DNA from: Vreelandella songnenensis
Lineage (GTDB): Bacteria; Pseudomonadota; Gammaproteobacteria; Pseudomonadales; Halomonadaceae
Assembly: GCF_003002925.1 (NCBI RefSeq)
Contig: NZ_PVTK01000001.1
Span: forward strand, 930,001-994,000
Direction: 5' to 3'
DNA: 64,000 nt
How positions within the stretch are numbered: position 1 is the first letter of the stretch; every line of letters begins with the position of its first letter. The notes under the pieces are model-generated. The model did no database searches and was not told where the DNA came from. It saw only the letters and a program-made list of their open reading frames with translations. Below, piece after piece: positions 30,389 to 42,475 of this stretch. Position numbers and translations under genes: made by a program.

Positions 30389-32014
30389 TTAACTATTGAT
30401 ACGCCGATTGACGATACTCGGCGCACGCCGCAGACGCTCTTCTTCACCCATCTGCTCGGCTTCAAAAGCGTCGGCACCCACCGGCGTTTCGCCATGGCGA
30501 CGATACAGCTGCGTCAGCATGGCTTTACGGTCAGCGCGCAGCTCGCGCACCAGCACGATCACCATCATATACAGAATAAAGGTAAACGGCAGTGCCGCAA
30601 GCACCGCTGCCGACTGAAGCCCGGAAAGGCCGCCAGCCACGATCAGCGTCAAACAGATGGCAGCGATCAGCACGCCCCAGATAACTCGCTTGTAAAGGGG
30701 CGGATTGATGGAGCCATTATCGGTCATTTGCGCCACGATATACGAGGCCGAATCCGCCGAGGTGACCAGAAAGATGAAGATCAGCAGCATGGCCACCACC
30801 GACAGCACACCCGAGAACGGCATCAGCTCGAACATCTCGAATAGCGCCACGGTAATGTTGTCCTGGGTAGCCGCCGCCAGGCCAACGTTATCGCCGTTGA
30901 GCTCCATGTTCAGCGCCGCGCCGCCAAATACGCCAATCCACAGGCAGGCAAGCAAAGGCGGCACCAGCAGCACGCCAAACACATACTCCTTGATGGTACG
31001 CCCGCGCGAGACCCGCGCCACGAACGTGCCTACGAACGGCGACCAGGCGATGACCCAGGCCCAGTAGAAGATCGTCCAGCTGCTGGCCCACTCGTTATCG
31101 CTGTAGGGCGAAATGCGCAGGCTCATGCCGATGAAGTTCTGCAGGTAGTCGCCGATACCGAGCGTAATGGTTTCGAGAATGGCAATCGTCGGCCCGGTCA
31201 CCAGCACATAGAGCATCAGGCCGATACATAACGCCATGTTCAGGTTGGAGAGCCGCTTGATGCCTTTATCGAGCCCCGACCAGGTCGACAGCATATAGGC
31301 GCAGAACATCACCAGCAGAATGATGAACTGCCAGAAGCCGTTTTCCGGCAGGCCGAAAACCGCATTCAGGCCGCCGTTCATCTGCAGTACGCCAAGCCCC
31401 AGAGACGTTGCCACGCCCATCACGGTGGCCACCACGGCAAACACGTCAAGCCAGGAGGCGTAAGGCCGCAGACGCGGCTTCTTGGCGGTTACCGATGAGA
31501 GCACCGACGAGACAAGCCCCGCCTGCCCTTTACGAAACTGGAAGTAGGCAATGATGAGTCCTACCACCGAGAACGCCGCCCACTGATGAATGCCCCAGTT
31601 GAAATAGCTGTACTGGATGGCATAGCGCGCTGCCGCCTCGGTTTCGGCGGTCACATCACCATAAGGAGGCTCGATATAGTGGGTCATGGGCTCGGCCATG
31701 CCGTAAAACACCAGCCCCACGCCAAATCCTGCCGCCAGCAGCATGCTTATCCAGGAAAAGAAGCTGTAGTTGGGCGTGCTGTCCTGAGGCCCCAGGCGCA
31801 CCTTTCCATACTTGCTGAACGCAAGTGCAAACAAAAAGATGACAAATCCGAATACCGAGATCAGATAAAACCAGCCGAAAAGCCGTGTGACGGTACCCAA
31901 TGCCGCTTCGGCGGCGCTGCCAAAACCGTCCGGAAAGGCAGCTCCTACCACCACCAGGCTAAAAATGATCACAGTCGATGCGATAAAAACCGACTTTCCT
32001 CCATGATTCGACAT
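30389..32014 (-). CDS. BCCT-family betaine/choline/carnitine-type transporter
   Basis: A 541-residue, 12-helix secondary transporter. The BCCT signature is clear: WAWVIAWSPFVGTFVARVSRGRT near residue 330 (given here in shortened sense as the W-rich WAWVIAWSPFVG followed by ARVSRGRT), plus GFGVGLVFYGMAEP near residue 95. Family members import glycine betaine, choline or carnitine with Na+ or H+, often for osmoprotection. The C-terminal tail of about 45 charged residues is cytoplasmic. The exact substrate cannot be read from the sequence. No bet genes are adjacent. Confidence 0.92.
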   Translation of the reverse strand: MSNHGGKSVFIASTVIIFSLVVVGAAFPDGFGSAAEAALGTVTRLFGWFYLISVFGFVIFLFALAFSKYGKVRLGPQDSTPNYSFFSWISMLLAAGFGVGLVFYGMAEPMTHYIEPPYGDVTAETEAAARYAIQYSYFNWGIHQWAAFSVVGLIIAYFQFRKGQAGLVSSVLSSVTAKKPRLRPYASWLDVFAVVATVMGVATSLGLGVLQMNGGLNAVFGLPENGFWQFIILLVMFCAYMLSTWSGLDKGIKRLSNLNMALCIGLMLYVLVTGPTIAILETITLGIGDYLQNFIGMSLRISPYSDNEWASSWTIFYWAWVIAWSPFVGTFVARVSRGRTIKEYVFGVLLVPPLLACLWIGVFGGAALNMELNGDNVGLAAATQDNITVALFEMFELMPFSGVLSVVAMLLIFIFLVTSADSASYIVAQMTDNGSINPPLYKRVIWGVLIAAICLTLIVAGGLSGLQSAAVLAALPFTFILYMMVIVLVRELRADRKAMLTQLYRRHGETPVGADAFEAEQMGEEERLRRAPSIVNRRINS

Positions 32015-32301
32015 ATAACCACCCTGTTAGCTAGATCTTCCGTTAAAACTGCACAGACGTTCATAACCCTAGCGCCTCACCAATGTTTATGTACAGTTTT
32101 CATTGAACTAAACACAAATGTTGTACCTTAATCCGTTTATCGTTGTCTGTAATAGCTGACACCCTGCTGCCGGCCTGCTTGAAACAAGTGCTTTAACTAA
32201 AAGCTGGGTAAATGCCGCCATGTAAAACGATGCGCATAAGCTACCAATGAACTTGCCAGGCTAGCTGTGTTCCAATAAGGCAAACGACGATGGAGGCTTT
32301 T

Positions 32302-32670
32302 ATGCCACAGATGAATCGCGACCAACGTAACGCTGCCTGGCAGGCCGCCCACCAGTGGCGGGCACGTGCCGCGCAGACCCGACCCACCGGGTTGATGGGC
32401 AGCCTGAAGCTTTTATTAACGTGGCTGGCGTTTGGAGCATTGATGGTGGTTGGCGTGGTGCTTGGCCTGATCTTTCTTCTGATCGGCTGGGCGATGATGC
32501 CGTTCATGCGTCACAAGATGAAAAAGCGCATGGAGCAGATGCGTGCCGACCAGGCTCAGGATATTGGCGGTGGCTATGCTCATCCGCATGCCCGAACCGA
32601 GCCCCGTTCAGGTCATCAGGACGCGCTGGAGGGCAGCTATGAAGTCAAACAGGAAACGCCCCACCGCTAA
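32302..32670 (+). CDS. Hypothetical membrane protein
   Basis: A 122-residue protein with a polar, Gln/Arg/Trp-rich N-terminus (about 1-30), one long or two short hydrophobic helices (about 35-67), a basic stretch RHKMKKRMEQMRAD and a His/Pro/Gly-rich polar tail. An ATG four codons earlier (32290) is in frame, but GGAGG lies five bases before 32302, which decides the start. I do not recognise the family. The 287 bases between it and the BCCT gene hold the two divergent promoters and nothing else I can see. Confidence 0.7.
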   Translation: MPQMNRDQRNAAWQAAHQWRARAAQTRPTGLMGSLKLLLTWLAFGALMVVGVVLGLIFLLIGWAMMPFMRHKMKKRMEQMRADQAQDIGGGYAHPHARTEPRSGHQDALEGSYEVKQETPHR

Positions 32671-32718
32671 GCCGAAATAGAGCGTTCTTGCTTCTTTCTG
32701 AAACAGATCGCGCCGCTT

Positions 32719-33612
32719 TTAAAGCGGCGCATATACCCATGCAAATGCAGCCGCCAGCGTAAGCGGCATCACGATCAGGCTTCCCAGGTTGCCGATAAGC
32801 ACTAGCGAGGCCACTTTCTGGGGGGCGAGCTTGAACTGCTCGGCCACCAGGTAGTTGAGCACCGCAGGCGGCAAGGCGGAAAACACCAGAAGCGCTGCCA
32901 TCTGAAGCGGCTCCAGCGGAAGTAGCCACATCAACGGCAGGCCAATCATCAGCCCGGAAAGCGGGCAAAGTACCGCGCCCAGCAAGCCCGTATGCCAGTC
33001 GCCTAGATCCACGTCCAGAAGCCGCACGCCCAAGGCAAACAGCATCAGTGGAATACACACCCCACCCAGCATGTGCATGGCTTCCAGCAGCCAGCCCGGT
33101 AGCCCTACCCCGCTCACGTTCACCAACAGCCCAGCCAGGCTTGCCGCCACGATGGGCATGCGCAGGATGTGCCACACCGAGGTGCGCGGGTTGATCATGT
33201 AAAGCCCCACCGAGAAGTGCAGCACCATCTCGACGATAAACAGCACCACCGCCGCCGGCAGCGCCGCCTCACCAAAGGCCAGCACTAGCAGCGGCACGCC
33301 CATGTTGCCGGTATTGTTGAACATCATGGGCGGCAGAAAGGTTTTTATATCCAGTTTCAACCAGGCCGCCAGCGGCCACAGCACGAGCCCCGACCCCAGC
33401 ACGACGGCGGCGCCGGCAAACCCGAGCCATGCGTAATCCGCCAGCGGCGCCTGACGGTCGGCCAGCACCGCAAACACCAGCAGAGGAACGAACAGCTCCA
33501 TGTTCAGGGTGTTGAGACTGCTGATATCCGGCGTGCGAAAACGCCCATAGAGCGCCCCGCTACCGGCAATCAGAAACACCGGCAGCAGGGTGGCCAGAAT
33601 ATGCCCCATCAT
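32719..33612 (-). CDS. AEC-family (auxin efflux carrier-like) permease
   Basis: A permease of about 297 residues with ten predicted membrane helices in two five-helix halves, the Mem_trans fold (PF03547). The NNTGNMGVPLL segment near residue 95 and the corresponding second-half segment PPAVLNYLVAEQF near 255 are typical of the family, whose bacterial members carry dicarboxylates or other organic acids. Substrate unknown. The frame is open to a GTG at 33684, but MMGHILATLL is where the hydrophobic family sequence begins, so 33612 (or 33609) is used. It follows glnE on the same strand after 80 bases. Confidence 0.85.
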   Translation of the reverse strand: MMGHILATLLPVFLIAGSGALYGRFRTPDISSLNTLNMELFVPLLVFAVLADRQAPLADYAWLGFAGAAVVLGSGLVLWPLAAWLKLDIKTFLPPMMFNNTGNMGVPLLVLAFGEAALPAAVVLFIVEMVLHFSVGLYMINPRTSVWHILRMPIVAASLAGLLVNVSGVGLPGWLLEAMHMLGGVCIPLMLFALGVRLLDVDLGDWHTGLLGAVLCPLSGLMIGLPLMWLLPLEPLQMAALLVFSALPPAVLNYLVAEQFKLAPQKVASLVLIGNLGSLIVMPLTLAAAFAWVYAPL

Positions 33613-33692
33613 GGAGTGTGCCCCGGTTGGCGTGGGTACATGGTCACATCTCTTGTTGTTATGGTGTGGGCACAGCCACTTCACGCCCCTGT

Positions 33693-36650
33693 TCAGGGTT
33701 CAAGAAAGCGCTGCCAGAGTGCGCCTACCGCTGTCCGGTGCATCTTGAAGTCCTCTGGTTCGCCCATGGCCTTTTCGCCGGTCAGCGCACCGCGATGAGT
33801 GCGGCTGCGGTAGGCAAGATACGCCTGCTTGAGCTGTTCGCCCTCCTCGGCAGGTAAGTACCCACTATCAGCCAGCGTCTCAAGAATGCGGATGTTGTCG
33901 CTATAGGTCAGCAGTGCTGGCGTCTGGTGAGCAAGTGCTAACACCGCGTACTGGCAGAGGAACTCGATATCGACCATGCCTCCGGCGTCGTGCTTGAGAT
34001 CAAAGCGGGTATCCGGCGCCTTGCTGCCCAGGTGATCGCGCATCTTGTGACGCATGCTCACCACGTCATCGCGCAGGGTCTGGGTATCGCGCTGGCGTCC
34101 GAGTATCTCGCCACGAATCTGGTCAAAGCGCTTGGCAAGCGTCTCGCTTCCGGCCACCACGCGGGCGCGCACCAATGCCTGGTGCTCCCAGGTCCAGGCA
34201 TTCTGCTGCTGGTAGTCGGCAAAGGCATCGAGCGAGGTGACCAGAAGGCCCGCATTGCCTGAAGGGCGCAGACGCATATCCACCTCATACAGACTGCCGG
34301 CGGGGGTCACCGCAGTGAGCAGATGGATGATCCGCTGGCCCAGGCGAGTAAAGAACAGCGGCGTCTCGATCGGTCGCGCGCCGTCGGTGGCGCCTTTACC
34401 ATCACTATCGTGAAGGAACACCAGGTCAAGGTCCGAGCCGTAGCCAAGCTCGATACCGCCGAGCTTGCCGTACCCCAGAATCAGGAAGGCCGGCTCGCGC
34501 GCGTTGAGCCCCTGAGGGGCGCCGTGCTTGCGAGTCACGTGCTTCCAGGCCATAGCCAGTACGGCGTCAAGAATCACCTCGGCGATATAGGTGAGGTAAT
34601 CGCTTACTTTCATCAAGTGGCGCGTGCCCGCCACGTCCGATGCAGCCACATGAAGCATTTGCGCGTGCTTGAACACGCGCAGTGCTTCCAGCTGGGCCTC
34701 TTCATCCTCTTCCGGCAGGCGGTTGAGCGTCTGGCGCAGCTCATCGGCCAGGCGCGTCTTGTCGGCGGGCGTGTAGAGCGTTTCCGGGGTCAGCAGCTCA
34801 TCGAGCAGAATGGGGTAACGCGCCAGCTGCTCGGCAATCCAGGGGCTGGCCACGCACAGGCGCATCAGATGCTCCAGGGCGTGGGGGTTTTCGCGCAGCA
34901 GCGCCAGATACGCCGTGCGCCGCAGTACCGACTCGATCAGCGGCTGTACCCGGGCAAGCGCAATATCCGGCATCTCGTTTTCGGCCACGGCCGCCAGCAG
35001 AAGTGGCATCAGCGCATCCAGGCGCTCAAAACCGATCCGCTGCATGCTCTGCACCTGGCGCGAATGGTAAAGGCTCTGCAGACGCTTGAGCACTTTATCA
35101 GGCTCGGCAAAGCCAGAGTCGCGCAGGTAGGCCACCGCGTCCTCTTGGTCGAGCTCGTTGCGCCATATCAGCCGCCACTGGGCCGGCGCCAGGCGGCTCT
35201 CTTTACCCGCCTCCTCGGCCTCCTCCTCTTCCGGGTCGGCAATCACCGCGTCAAAGTGGCGGCGCACGCGCTCACGCGCGGCCTCAAGGGCCTCCATCAG
35301 CGCGGGCCACTCCCGGTAGCCCATGGCAAAGGCAACGCGCGCCTGATCAAGCTCATCCACGGGCAGCGTCTGGGTCTGGCGGTCTTCAAGGGCCTGCAGC
35401 ACGTGCTCGATATCGCGCAGAAAGGCGTAATCGGGCAGCAGCTCATCCACCACTGCCTGGGGCAGAAGCCCCAAGGCTGGCAGGCGATTCAGCGCCTTGT
35501 AGAGCGAGGTGATCTGCAACTCGGTGTCGCGGCCGCCACGAATCAGCTGAAACGCCTGCACCACGAACTCCACTTCGCGAATTCCGCCAGGGCCAAGCTT
35601 GATATTGCTCTGCATGCCCTTGCGCTTCACTTCGCGGTTGATCATGGCTTTAAGTTCGCGCAGCGATTCGATGGCACCAAAATCGAGATAGCGGCGGTAG
35701 ACGAAGGGCCTAAGGCTTGCCAGAAGCTCGGTGCCGGCCTCCAGGTCGCCGGCCACCGGGCGCGCCTTGAGCATGGCATAACGCTCCCATTCGCGGCCCT
35801 GATCCTGATAGTAGCTTGAAAGCATCGAGAAACTGCCCACCAGCGGCCCGCCGTCGCCCAAGGGGCGCAGGCGCATATCCACTCGAAACACGAAGCCATC
35901 GGCGGTCATCGCGTCGAGCGCGGCAATCAGCTTCTGGCCAAGCTTGGTGAAATACTCCTGATGCTCCAGCGGCTTGCGCCCGCCCTGGGTTTCGCCCTTT
36001 TCGGGAAAGGCGAAGATCAGATCGATATCCGAGGAGAGGTTGAGCTCCCCCGCCCCCAGCTTGCCCATGCCCAACACCACCAGGCGCTGGGGCGAGCCGT
36101 CGGCTCGCGTAGCGGGCAGCCCCCAGCGGCTGGCGTAGAACCGCTCGAGCCAGCCAAGCGCCCCTTCCAGGCACAGCTCGGCCAGTTGGGAAACCGCCTG
36201 GGCGGTATGCCACATGGTGTGGCCCGCCGGGCGGTTCAGGTCACGCCATACAATTCCCAGCATGCGCGCCCGCCGAAACCGGCGCAGTACCCGCTGCATG
36301 GCAGCGTCATCCTCGGCGCCATCAAGCGCGGCATGAAGCCACTGCTGCTGGTCGTGGCGCGCAGGCGCGGCGTCAAGCTCCCCAGAAGCTTCAAGCTCGC
36401 CCAGCCAGCCCGGGTAGCGTGCCAGCGTATCGAGTGCAAAGGTGGAAACCGTGACGACCCGGGTGAGCGCCTCGCGGCGCGGTTCGGCAAGCGCTTCCCA
36501 GTGCCGGGATGGCAGCGGCTGCTTGGTCATCGAGGCAACGCTGTCCGCCTGACCAAGCGCATCGCCAAGCCGCTGGCCCGCCTTGCGTGCCGCATCGAAA
36601 AGCGCCTCGGGCAGAATATGTGCGCATAAAAAGCCGTCGTCTAGTTGCAT
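33693..36650 (-). CDS. glnE: Bifunctional glutamine synthetase adenylyltransferase/adenylyl-removing enzyme
   Basis: Adds AMP to and removes AMP from glutamine synthetase in answer to PII and glutamine. The 985 residues contain two nucleotidyltransferase domains, each with the G-x-G-K-L-G...D-x-D motif: GMGKLGAGELNLSSDIDLIF in part at about 193-213 (AMP removal) and GYGKLGGIELGYGSDLDLVF in part near 720-745 (AMP addition), each followed by a helical domain. GAGGTGG precedes ATG 36650. The same frame stays open upstream across dgkA, but that extension has no family similarity. Confidence 0.95.
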   Translation of the reverse strand: MQLDDGFLCAHILPEALFDAARKAGQRLGDALGQADSVASMTKQPLPSRHWEALAEPRREALTRVVTVSTFALDTLARYPGWLGELEASGELDAAPARHDQQQWLHAALDGAEDDAAMQRVLRRFRRARMLGIVWRDLNRPAGHTMWHTAQAVSQLAELCLEGALGWLERFYASRWGLPATRADGSPQRLVVLGMGKLGAGELNLSSDIDLIFAFPEKGETQGGRKPLEHQEYFTKLGQKLIAALDAMTADGFVFRVDMRLRPLGDGGPLVGSFSMLSSYYQDQGREWERYAMLKARPVAGDLEAGTELLASLRPFVYRRYLDFGAIESLRELKAMINREVKRKGMQSNIKLGPGGIREVEFVVQAFQLIRGGRDTELQITSLYKALNRLPALGLLPQAVVDELLPDYAFLRDIEHVLQALEDRQTQTLPVDELDQARVAFAMGYREWPALMEALEAARERVRRHFDAVIADPEEEEAEEAGKESRLAPAQWRLIWRNELDQEDAVAYLRDSGFAEPDKVLKRLQSLYHSRQVQSMQRIGFERLDALMPLLLAAVAENEMPDIALARVQPLIESVLRRTAYLALLRENPHALEHLMRLCVASPWIAEQLARYPILLDELLTPETLYTPADKTRLADELRQTLNRLPEEDEEAQLEALRVFKHAQMLHVAASDVAGTRHLMKVSDYLTYIAEVILDAVLAMAWKHVTRKHGAPQGLNAREPAFLILGYGKLGGIELGYGSDLDLVFLHDSDGKGATDGARPIETPLFFTRLGQRIIHLLTAVTPAGSLYEVDMRLRPSGNAGLLVTSLDAFADYQQQNAWTWEHQALVRARVVAGSETLAKRFDQIRGEILGRQRDTQTLRDDVVSMRHKMRDHLGSKAPDTRFDLKHDAGGMVDIEFLCQYAVLALAHQTPALLTYSDNIRILETLADSGYLPAEEGEQLKQAYLAYRSRTHRGALTGEKAMGEPEDFKMHRTAVGALWQRFLEP

Positions 36651-36676
36651 AACCACCTCATTGCCAAGCGAAAACG

Positions 36677-37048
36677 CTAGCCGAAGAATTTTTGCCAGCC
36701 AAGCAGACCCCAGGTAAGTGCCGCCATGATCAGCGAGAGCATCACCGCCGCCGAGCCGATGTCCTTGGCCCGCCCGGAAAGCACGTGGTGCTCGGTGCCG
36801 ATACGGTCGACGACATTCTCGATCGCGCTGTTCAAAAGCTCGACGATCAGTACCAGAAACAGGCTGCCCACCAGCATCAGCCAACTAATCGCGTCATTGC
36901 TGAGCCACCAGGCAAAGGGCAGCATCACGGCCGCAATGCCTACCTCCTGGCGAAAGGCCGTCTCGTTGCGAAAGGCGGCTTTCAACCCTTTCCATGAGTA
37001 ACGCGTCGAGTGCACCAAATGGGTTAAACCGGTGTGCCCTGGTTTCAT
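36677..37048 (-). CDS. dgkA: Diacylglycerol kinase
   Basis: Small trimeric inner-membrane kinase that phosphorylates diacylglycerol, recycling the by-product of membrane-derived oligosaccharide or lipid A modification. The 123 residues have an N-terminal amphipathic helix, three transmembrane helices and the family motifs GLKAAFRNETAFRQE and the catalytic-site segment VELLNSAIENVVDR. It lies 26 bases upstream of glnE and 29 bases after dacB on the same strand. Confidence 0.95.
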   Translation of the reverse strand: MKPGHTGLTHLVHSTRYSWKGLKAAFRNETAFRQEVGIAAVMLPFAWWLSNDAISWLMLVGSLFLVLIVELLNSAIENVVDRIGTEHHVLSGRAKDIGSAAVMLSLIMAALTWGLLGWQKFFG

Positions 37049-37077
37049 GCAGCTTGCCTCACGTGCGCGTAAAAGAA

Positions 37078-38550
37078 TCAGTTCGCCAGAATCATCGCGT
37101 CCAGATCGAGGGACAGCGGGTCCAGCACCTCAGGCCAGCTTATATAAGGTGTGTTACCGCTTCCGTTCACCAGTACGCTAAATACGCCCCAACGTCCGCT
37201 GGCTGTACGAAAGTAGCCTGCCGCTGCGCGAACCGCAAAGGGCTGGTTGAGCGTGCCCGTCTTCAGCATGACGTTATTTTGAAAGGTGGGCGAGCCTCGC
37301 CGTATAAAGCGCATGACCCCGTTGGCCGGTGACTGGAACGCGGCCACAAAGCTTGGGAACAGCGCGCTCTGGCGATACATGTCTTCGAGCATCACGTTGA
37401 CGCCGTGGGCCGAGGTACGGTTTTCCGTGGTCAGCCCACTGCCGCTGTAAAGCGTGAGCGGCCCATGGCCCGGCAGCTGCTGGGCATAGGTCTCGATGGC
37501 CGCTCCTGCCTGACGCAGCTGCGCTTGAGGCGTCTGCACCAGATTCAAGGCCAGCACGTCGGCCATGTAGTTGTTGGAGTAGTTCATGGTGCGCAGCAAA
37601 AGCTCCTGCAGCGGCTGGCTATCCACAGCGGCCAGACGCCGAGCGTTGCTGGCAGGCTGCAGGGTGGTCAGCCGCCAGGGGTCGCGCACCACGATACCAG
37701 CCTGATTCAACATGCCCAGCAGCACCTTGGCGGTTTCCTCGGCGGCGTCGCCGGCGCCGCGGTAGATGTCCTGGGCCATGGCGTTGGTCGAAATCTGGCC
37801 GGTGACGCGCATCACGTCGCCACGCTCATCGGTAATCCGCTCGGCGCTGATCTCGGTACCGCTGTTGGCGGGCCGGGTAACGACCTGGTTATCAATGGTG
37901 ATCAGCGGCTGCTGGCTGTCGCATAGCGTGGCGCGGGCGGGTTCACCGGGAGCGCTGGAGGGCGCCACGTTGACGCACCAGCTGCCGAAGTTGACCCCCG
38001 CCGAAGTCAGCGGCGCGCTGTAGGCATTGGTGACCCGGGTGCGCGCATTGCAGCGGTCCGTGGTAATGCAATCCACCGGCCCAAAGCGCCACTGGCTCAC
38101 GACCAGGGCGCCATCCACCTCGTTGACCCCGGCCATCTGCAGGCGCTGCACCAGGCGCCACAGGTTCTCCGTGGTCAATCCCGGGTCACCGCCGCCTTCA
38201 AATACCAGATCGCCGCGCAGCACGCCGTTATCGATGCTGCCACTGCTGACCAGCTGGCTGGTGAAGCGGTGCTGGGGGCCAAAGCGGTTGAGAAGCGCGG
38301 CGGCCATGTACGCCTTGGTGACCGAGGCGGGCGCCATTTGCCGCTCGGGGTTCAGGCTGCCCAGGGTGACCGGGGCGCTGGTATCCAGCAGGCGCGCCTC
38401 GGCGCTGATCGAAAAGCCTTTTTCCTGCAGTTGGCCAAGGCGGGTGAAATCGGCCCAGGCCGAAGCGCTGACGCTCAGCGCAGCCGCCGCCACGCCAACC
38501 AGGAAGGAGGCACGCCACTGGCGCGCCGCTGCTGTAGAAAAGTAGGTCAC
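37078..38550 (-). CDS. dacB: D-alanyl-D-alanine carboxypeptidase/endopeptidase (PBP4)
   Basis: Class C low-molecular-weight penicillin-binding protein that trims and cleaves peptidoglycan cross-links in the periplasm. The 490 residues have a signal peptide (about 1-33, ending SASAWA), the active-site SVTK at 76-79, the SNN motif in YSNNYMAD and KTG in MLKTGTL. A long insert between the first two motifs is typical of PBP4. The start is GTG at 38550 with GAGGCGG upstream; the open frame continues far beyond it without a signal peptide and overlaps the SMR gene. Confidence 0.93.
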   Translation of the reverse strand: MTYFSTAAARQWRASFLVGVAAAALSVSASAWADFTRLGQLQEKGFSISAEARLLDTSAPVTLGSLNPERQMAPASVTKAYMAAALLNRFGPQHRFTSQLVSSGSIDNGVLRGDLVFEGGGDPGLTTENLWRLVQRLQMAGVNEVDGALVVSQWRFGPVDCITTDRCNARTRVTNAYSAPLTSAGVNFGSWCVNVAPSSAPGEPARATLCDSQQPLITIDNQVVTRPANSGTEISAERITDERGDVMRVTGQISTNAMAQDIYRGAGDAAEETAKVLLGMLNQAGIVVRDPWRLTTLQPASNARRLAAVDSQPLQELLLRTMNYSNNYMADVLALNLVQTPQAQLRQAGAAIETYAQQLPGHGPLTLYSGSGLTTENRTSAHGVNVMLEDMYRQSALFPSFVAAFQSPANGVMRFIRRGSPTFQNNVMLKTGTLNQPFAVRAAAGYFRTASGRWGVFSVLVNGSGNTPYISWPEVLDPLSLDLDAMILAN

Positions 38551-38561
38551 GTTAATCCGCC

Positions 38562-38891
38562 TCAATGCACACTCATTTTGGAAAATACTTGCAGCACGAC
38601 CACGCCTGCCACAATCAGACTTATGCCTACCACGGCGGGCAGGTCGGGCTTTTCGCCGAACGCGAACACCCCCATCAGCGTGACCAGCACGATCCCGAGC
38701 CCCGCCCATATCGCGTAGGCAATGCCTACCGGAAGCGTACGCAGCACCAGGCTCAACAGATAAAAGGCCACCCCGTAGCCGACCACCACCAGCACACTGG
38801 GCAGCGGCCGGGTAAAGCCTTCGGAGGCCTTGAGCGCGCTGGTGGCGATCACTTCGGCGACAATCGCCATGATCAGATAAACAAACGTCAT
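38562..38891 (-). CDS. Small multidrug resistance (SMR) transporter, EmrE-like
   Basis: A 109-residue four-helix proton antiporter. The essential membrane glutamate is Glu13 (AEVIATS), and the following KASEGFTR, GIAYAIWAGLGIV and DLPAVVGISLI segments closely match EmrE. Members export quaternary cations or, in the Gdx subtype, guanidinium; the EmrE-like sequence favours the first. Its start overlaps the stop of the TrmB-like gene in an ATGA, and dacB follows 11 bases after its stop, so these three genes form one probable transcript. Confidence 0.92.
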   Translation of the reverse strand: MTFVYLIMAIVAEVIATSALKASEGFTRPLPSVLVVVGYGVAFYLLSLVLRTLPVGIAYAIWAGLGIVLVTLMGVFAFGEKPDLPAVVGISLIVAGVVVLQVFSKMSVH

Positions 38892-39553
38892 GTCCGCTCC
38901 AGCTCGATCTGCAGGCGCCACAGCGTCTGGCCGCTTTGGGCGTACTTGGCTTCAAACGGGGTCAGATACTCGCCTTGCGGCTGCCATATACCGGTTTCAG
39001 CCTGCTTACCGGTTACCTGGGCCACCGCCTGGGCAAACTCCTCGACATACAGTTGCCAGTTGGAGCGCAGCTCAAGCAGGCCCCCAAGGGCCAGGAGCGT
39101 GGGCAGCACCGGGTGGCCGTGCCAGCGCATCTTCAGGTGAGCGCCCTTGGGATACGGGTTGGGATATAAAAGGTAGTGGCGCGCAGGCGCCCAGCCCGCC
39201 TGCTCGGCCAGCCGCCAGAAATCGATCAGATCGGCCCGTACCAGCAGCGCGTTATCCGGCAATGCGCCGTGGTCGCGCCCCAGGCGGTCCTCGCTGCGGT
39301 CTACTCCGATTACCGCGTGGTCAGGGAACCGGGCGGCCAGTTGTCGGGTCGAAACGCCAACGCCACACCCTGCGTCCAGAACAAGCGGGGCTTGGCGGGC
39401 GTGATACCAGGCGTGCGCCTGCTCGAATGCCTGCTTCGTATGCTCGGCAATGGGTTTGCGCAGCGGCGTTGCCAGCGCCCGGTCTACCCGGCGTGCCAGA
39501 TCATGATGCGGGCCCGGCTGATTGGATATGACGGGTCGTGAATTGTACTGCAT
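38888..39553 (-). CDS. TrmB-like SAM-dependent methyltransferase
   Basis: A 221-residue class I methyltransferase with the SAM motif DAGCGVGVS (60-68) and acidic VDRSEDRL (85-91). It resembles tRNA (guanine-N7) methyltransferase TrmB, in which the catalytic segment reads PDPWxKxRHxKRR. Here the same place reads YPNPYPKGAHLKMRW (130-144), so the Asp and the Arg-His pair are changed. It may be a paralogue with another tRNA target or a divergent m7G enzyme. The function cannot be settled from sequence. It is translationally coupled to the SMR gene. Confidence 0.75.
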   Translation of the reverse strand: MQYNSRPVISNQPGPHHDLARRVDRALATPLRKPIAEHTKQAFEQAHAWYHARQAPLVLDAGCGVGVSTRQLAARFPDHAVIGVDRSEDRLGRDHGALPDNALLVRADLIDFWRLAEQAGWAPARHYLLYPNPYPKGAHLKMRWHGHPVLPTLLALGGLLELRSNWQLYVEEFAQAVAQVTGKQAETGIWQPQGEYLTPFEAKYAQSGQTLWRLQIELERT

Positions 39554-39735
39554 GCCATCGCTCAGATTGAAAAGAGGTGATTCTATCAGTCTCCGATGCT
39601 TGCAGCATGACGCCGTTAGGCGCCCGGTGCTATGATCACGCCCACGAAATTCATTAAGCTCGGTGACAGCCTGCGATTTTGCCTGTCACTGACGATAACT
39701 ATCATCAAAAACCACCGCACCACGAGGAACCCGGC

Positions 39736-42137
<2,402 letters not shown>

Positions 42138-42177
42138 CCCCCAACATTGTTGAGTAAAACGCTCAGGGTTCGTGTGA

Positions 42178-42462
<285 letters not shown>

Positions 42463-42475
42463 GCCAAGGCGGCGC

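Noticed and set aside
34323..35819. Open frame of 498 codons antisense to glnE
   Set aside because: It mirrors the glnE coding frame and its composition (His/Gln/Gly/Leu-rich) is that of an antisense shadow. No ribosome site.
36651..36884. N-terminal extension of glnE by 78 codons
   Set aside because: It lies over dgkA in another frame, has no similarity to GlnE proteins, and GAGGTGG marks the inner start at 36650.
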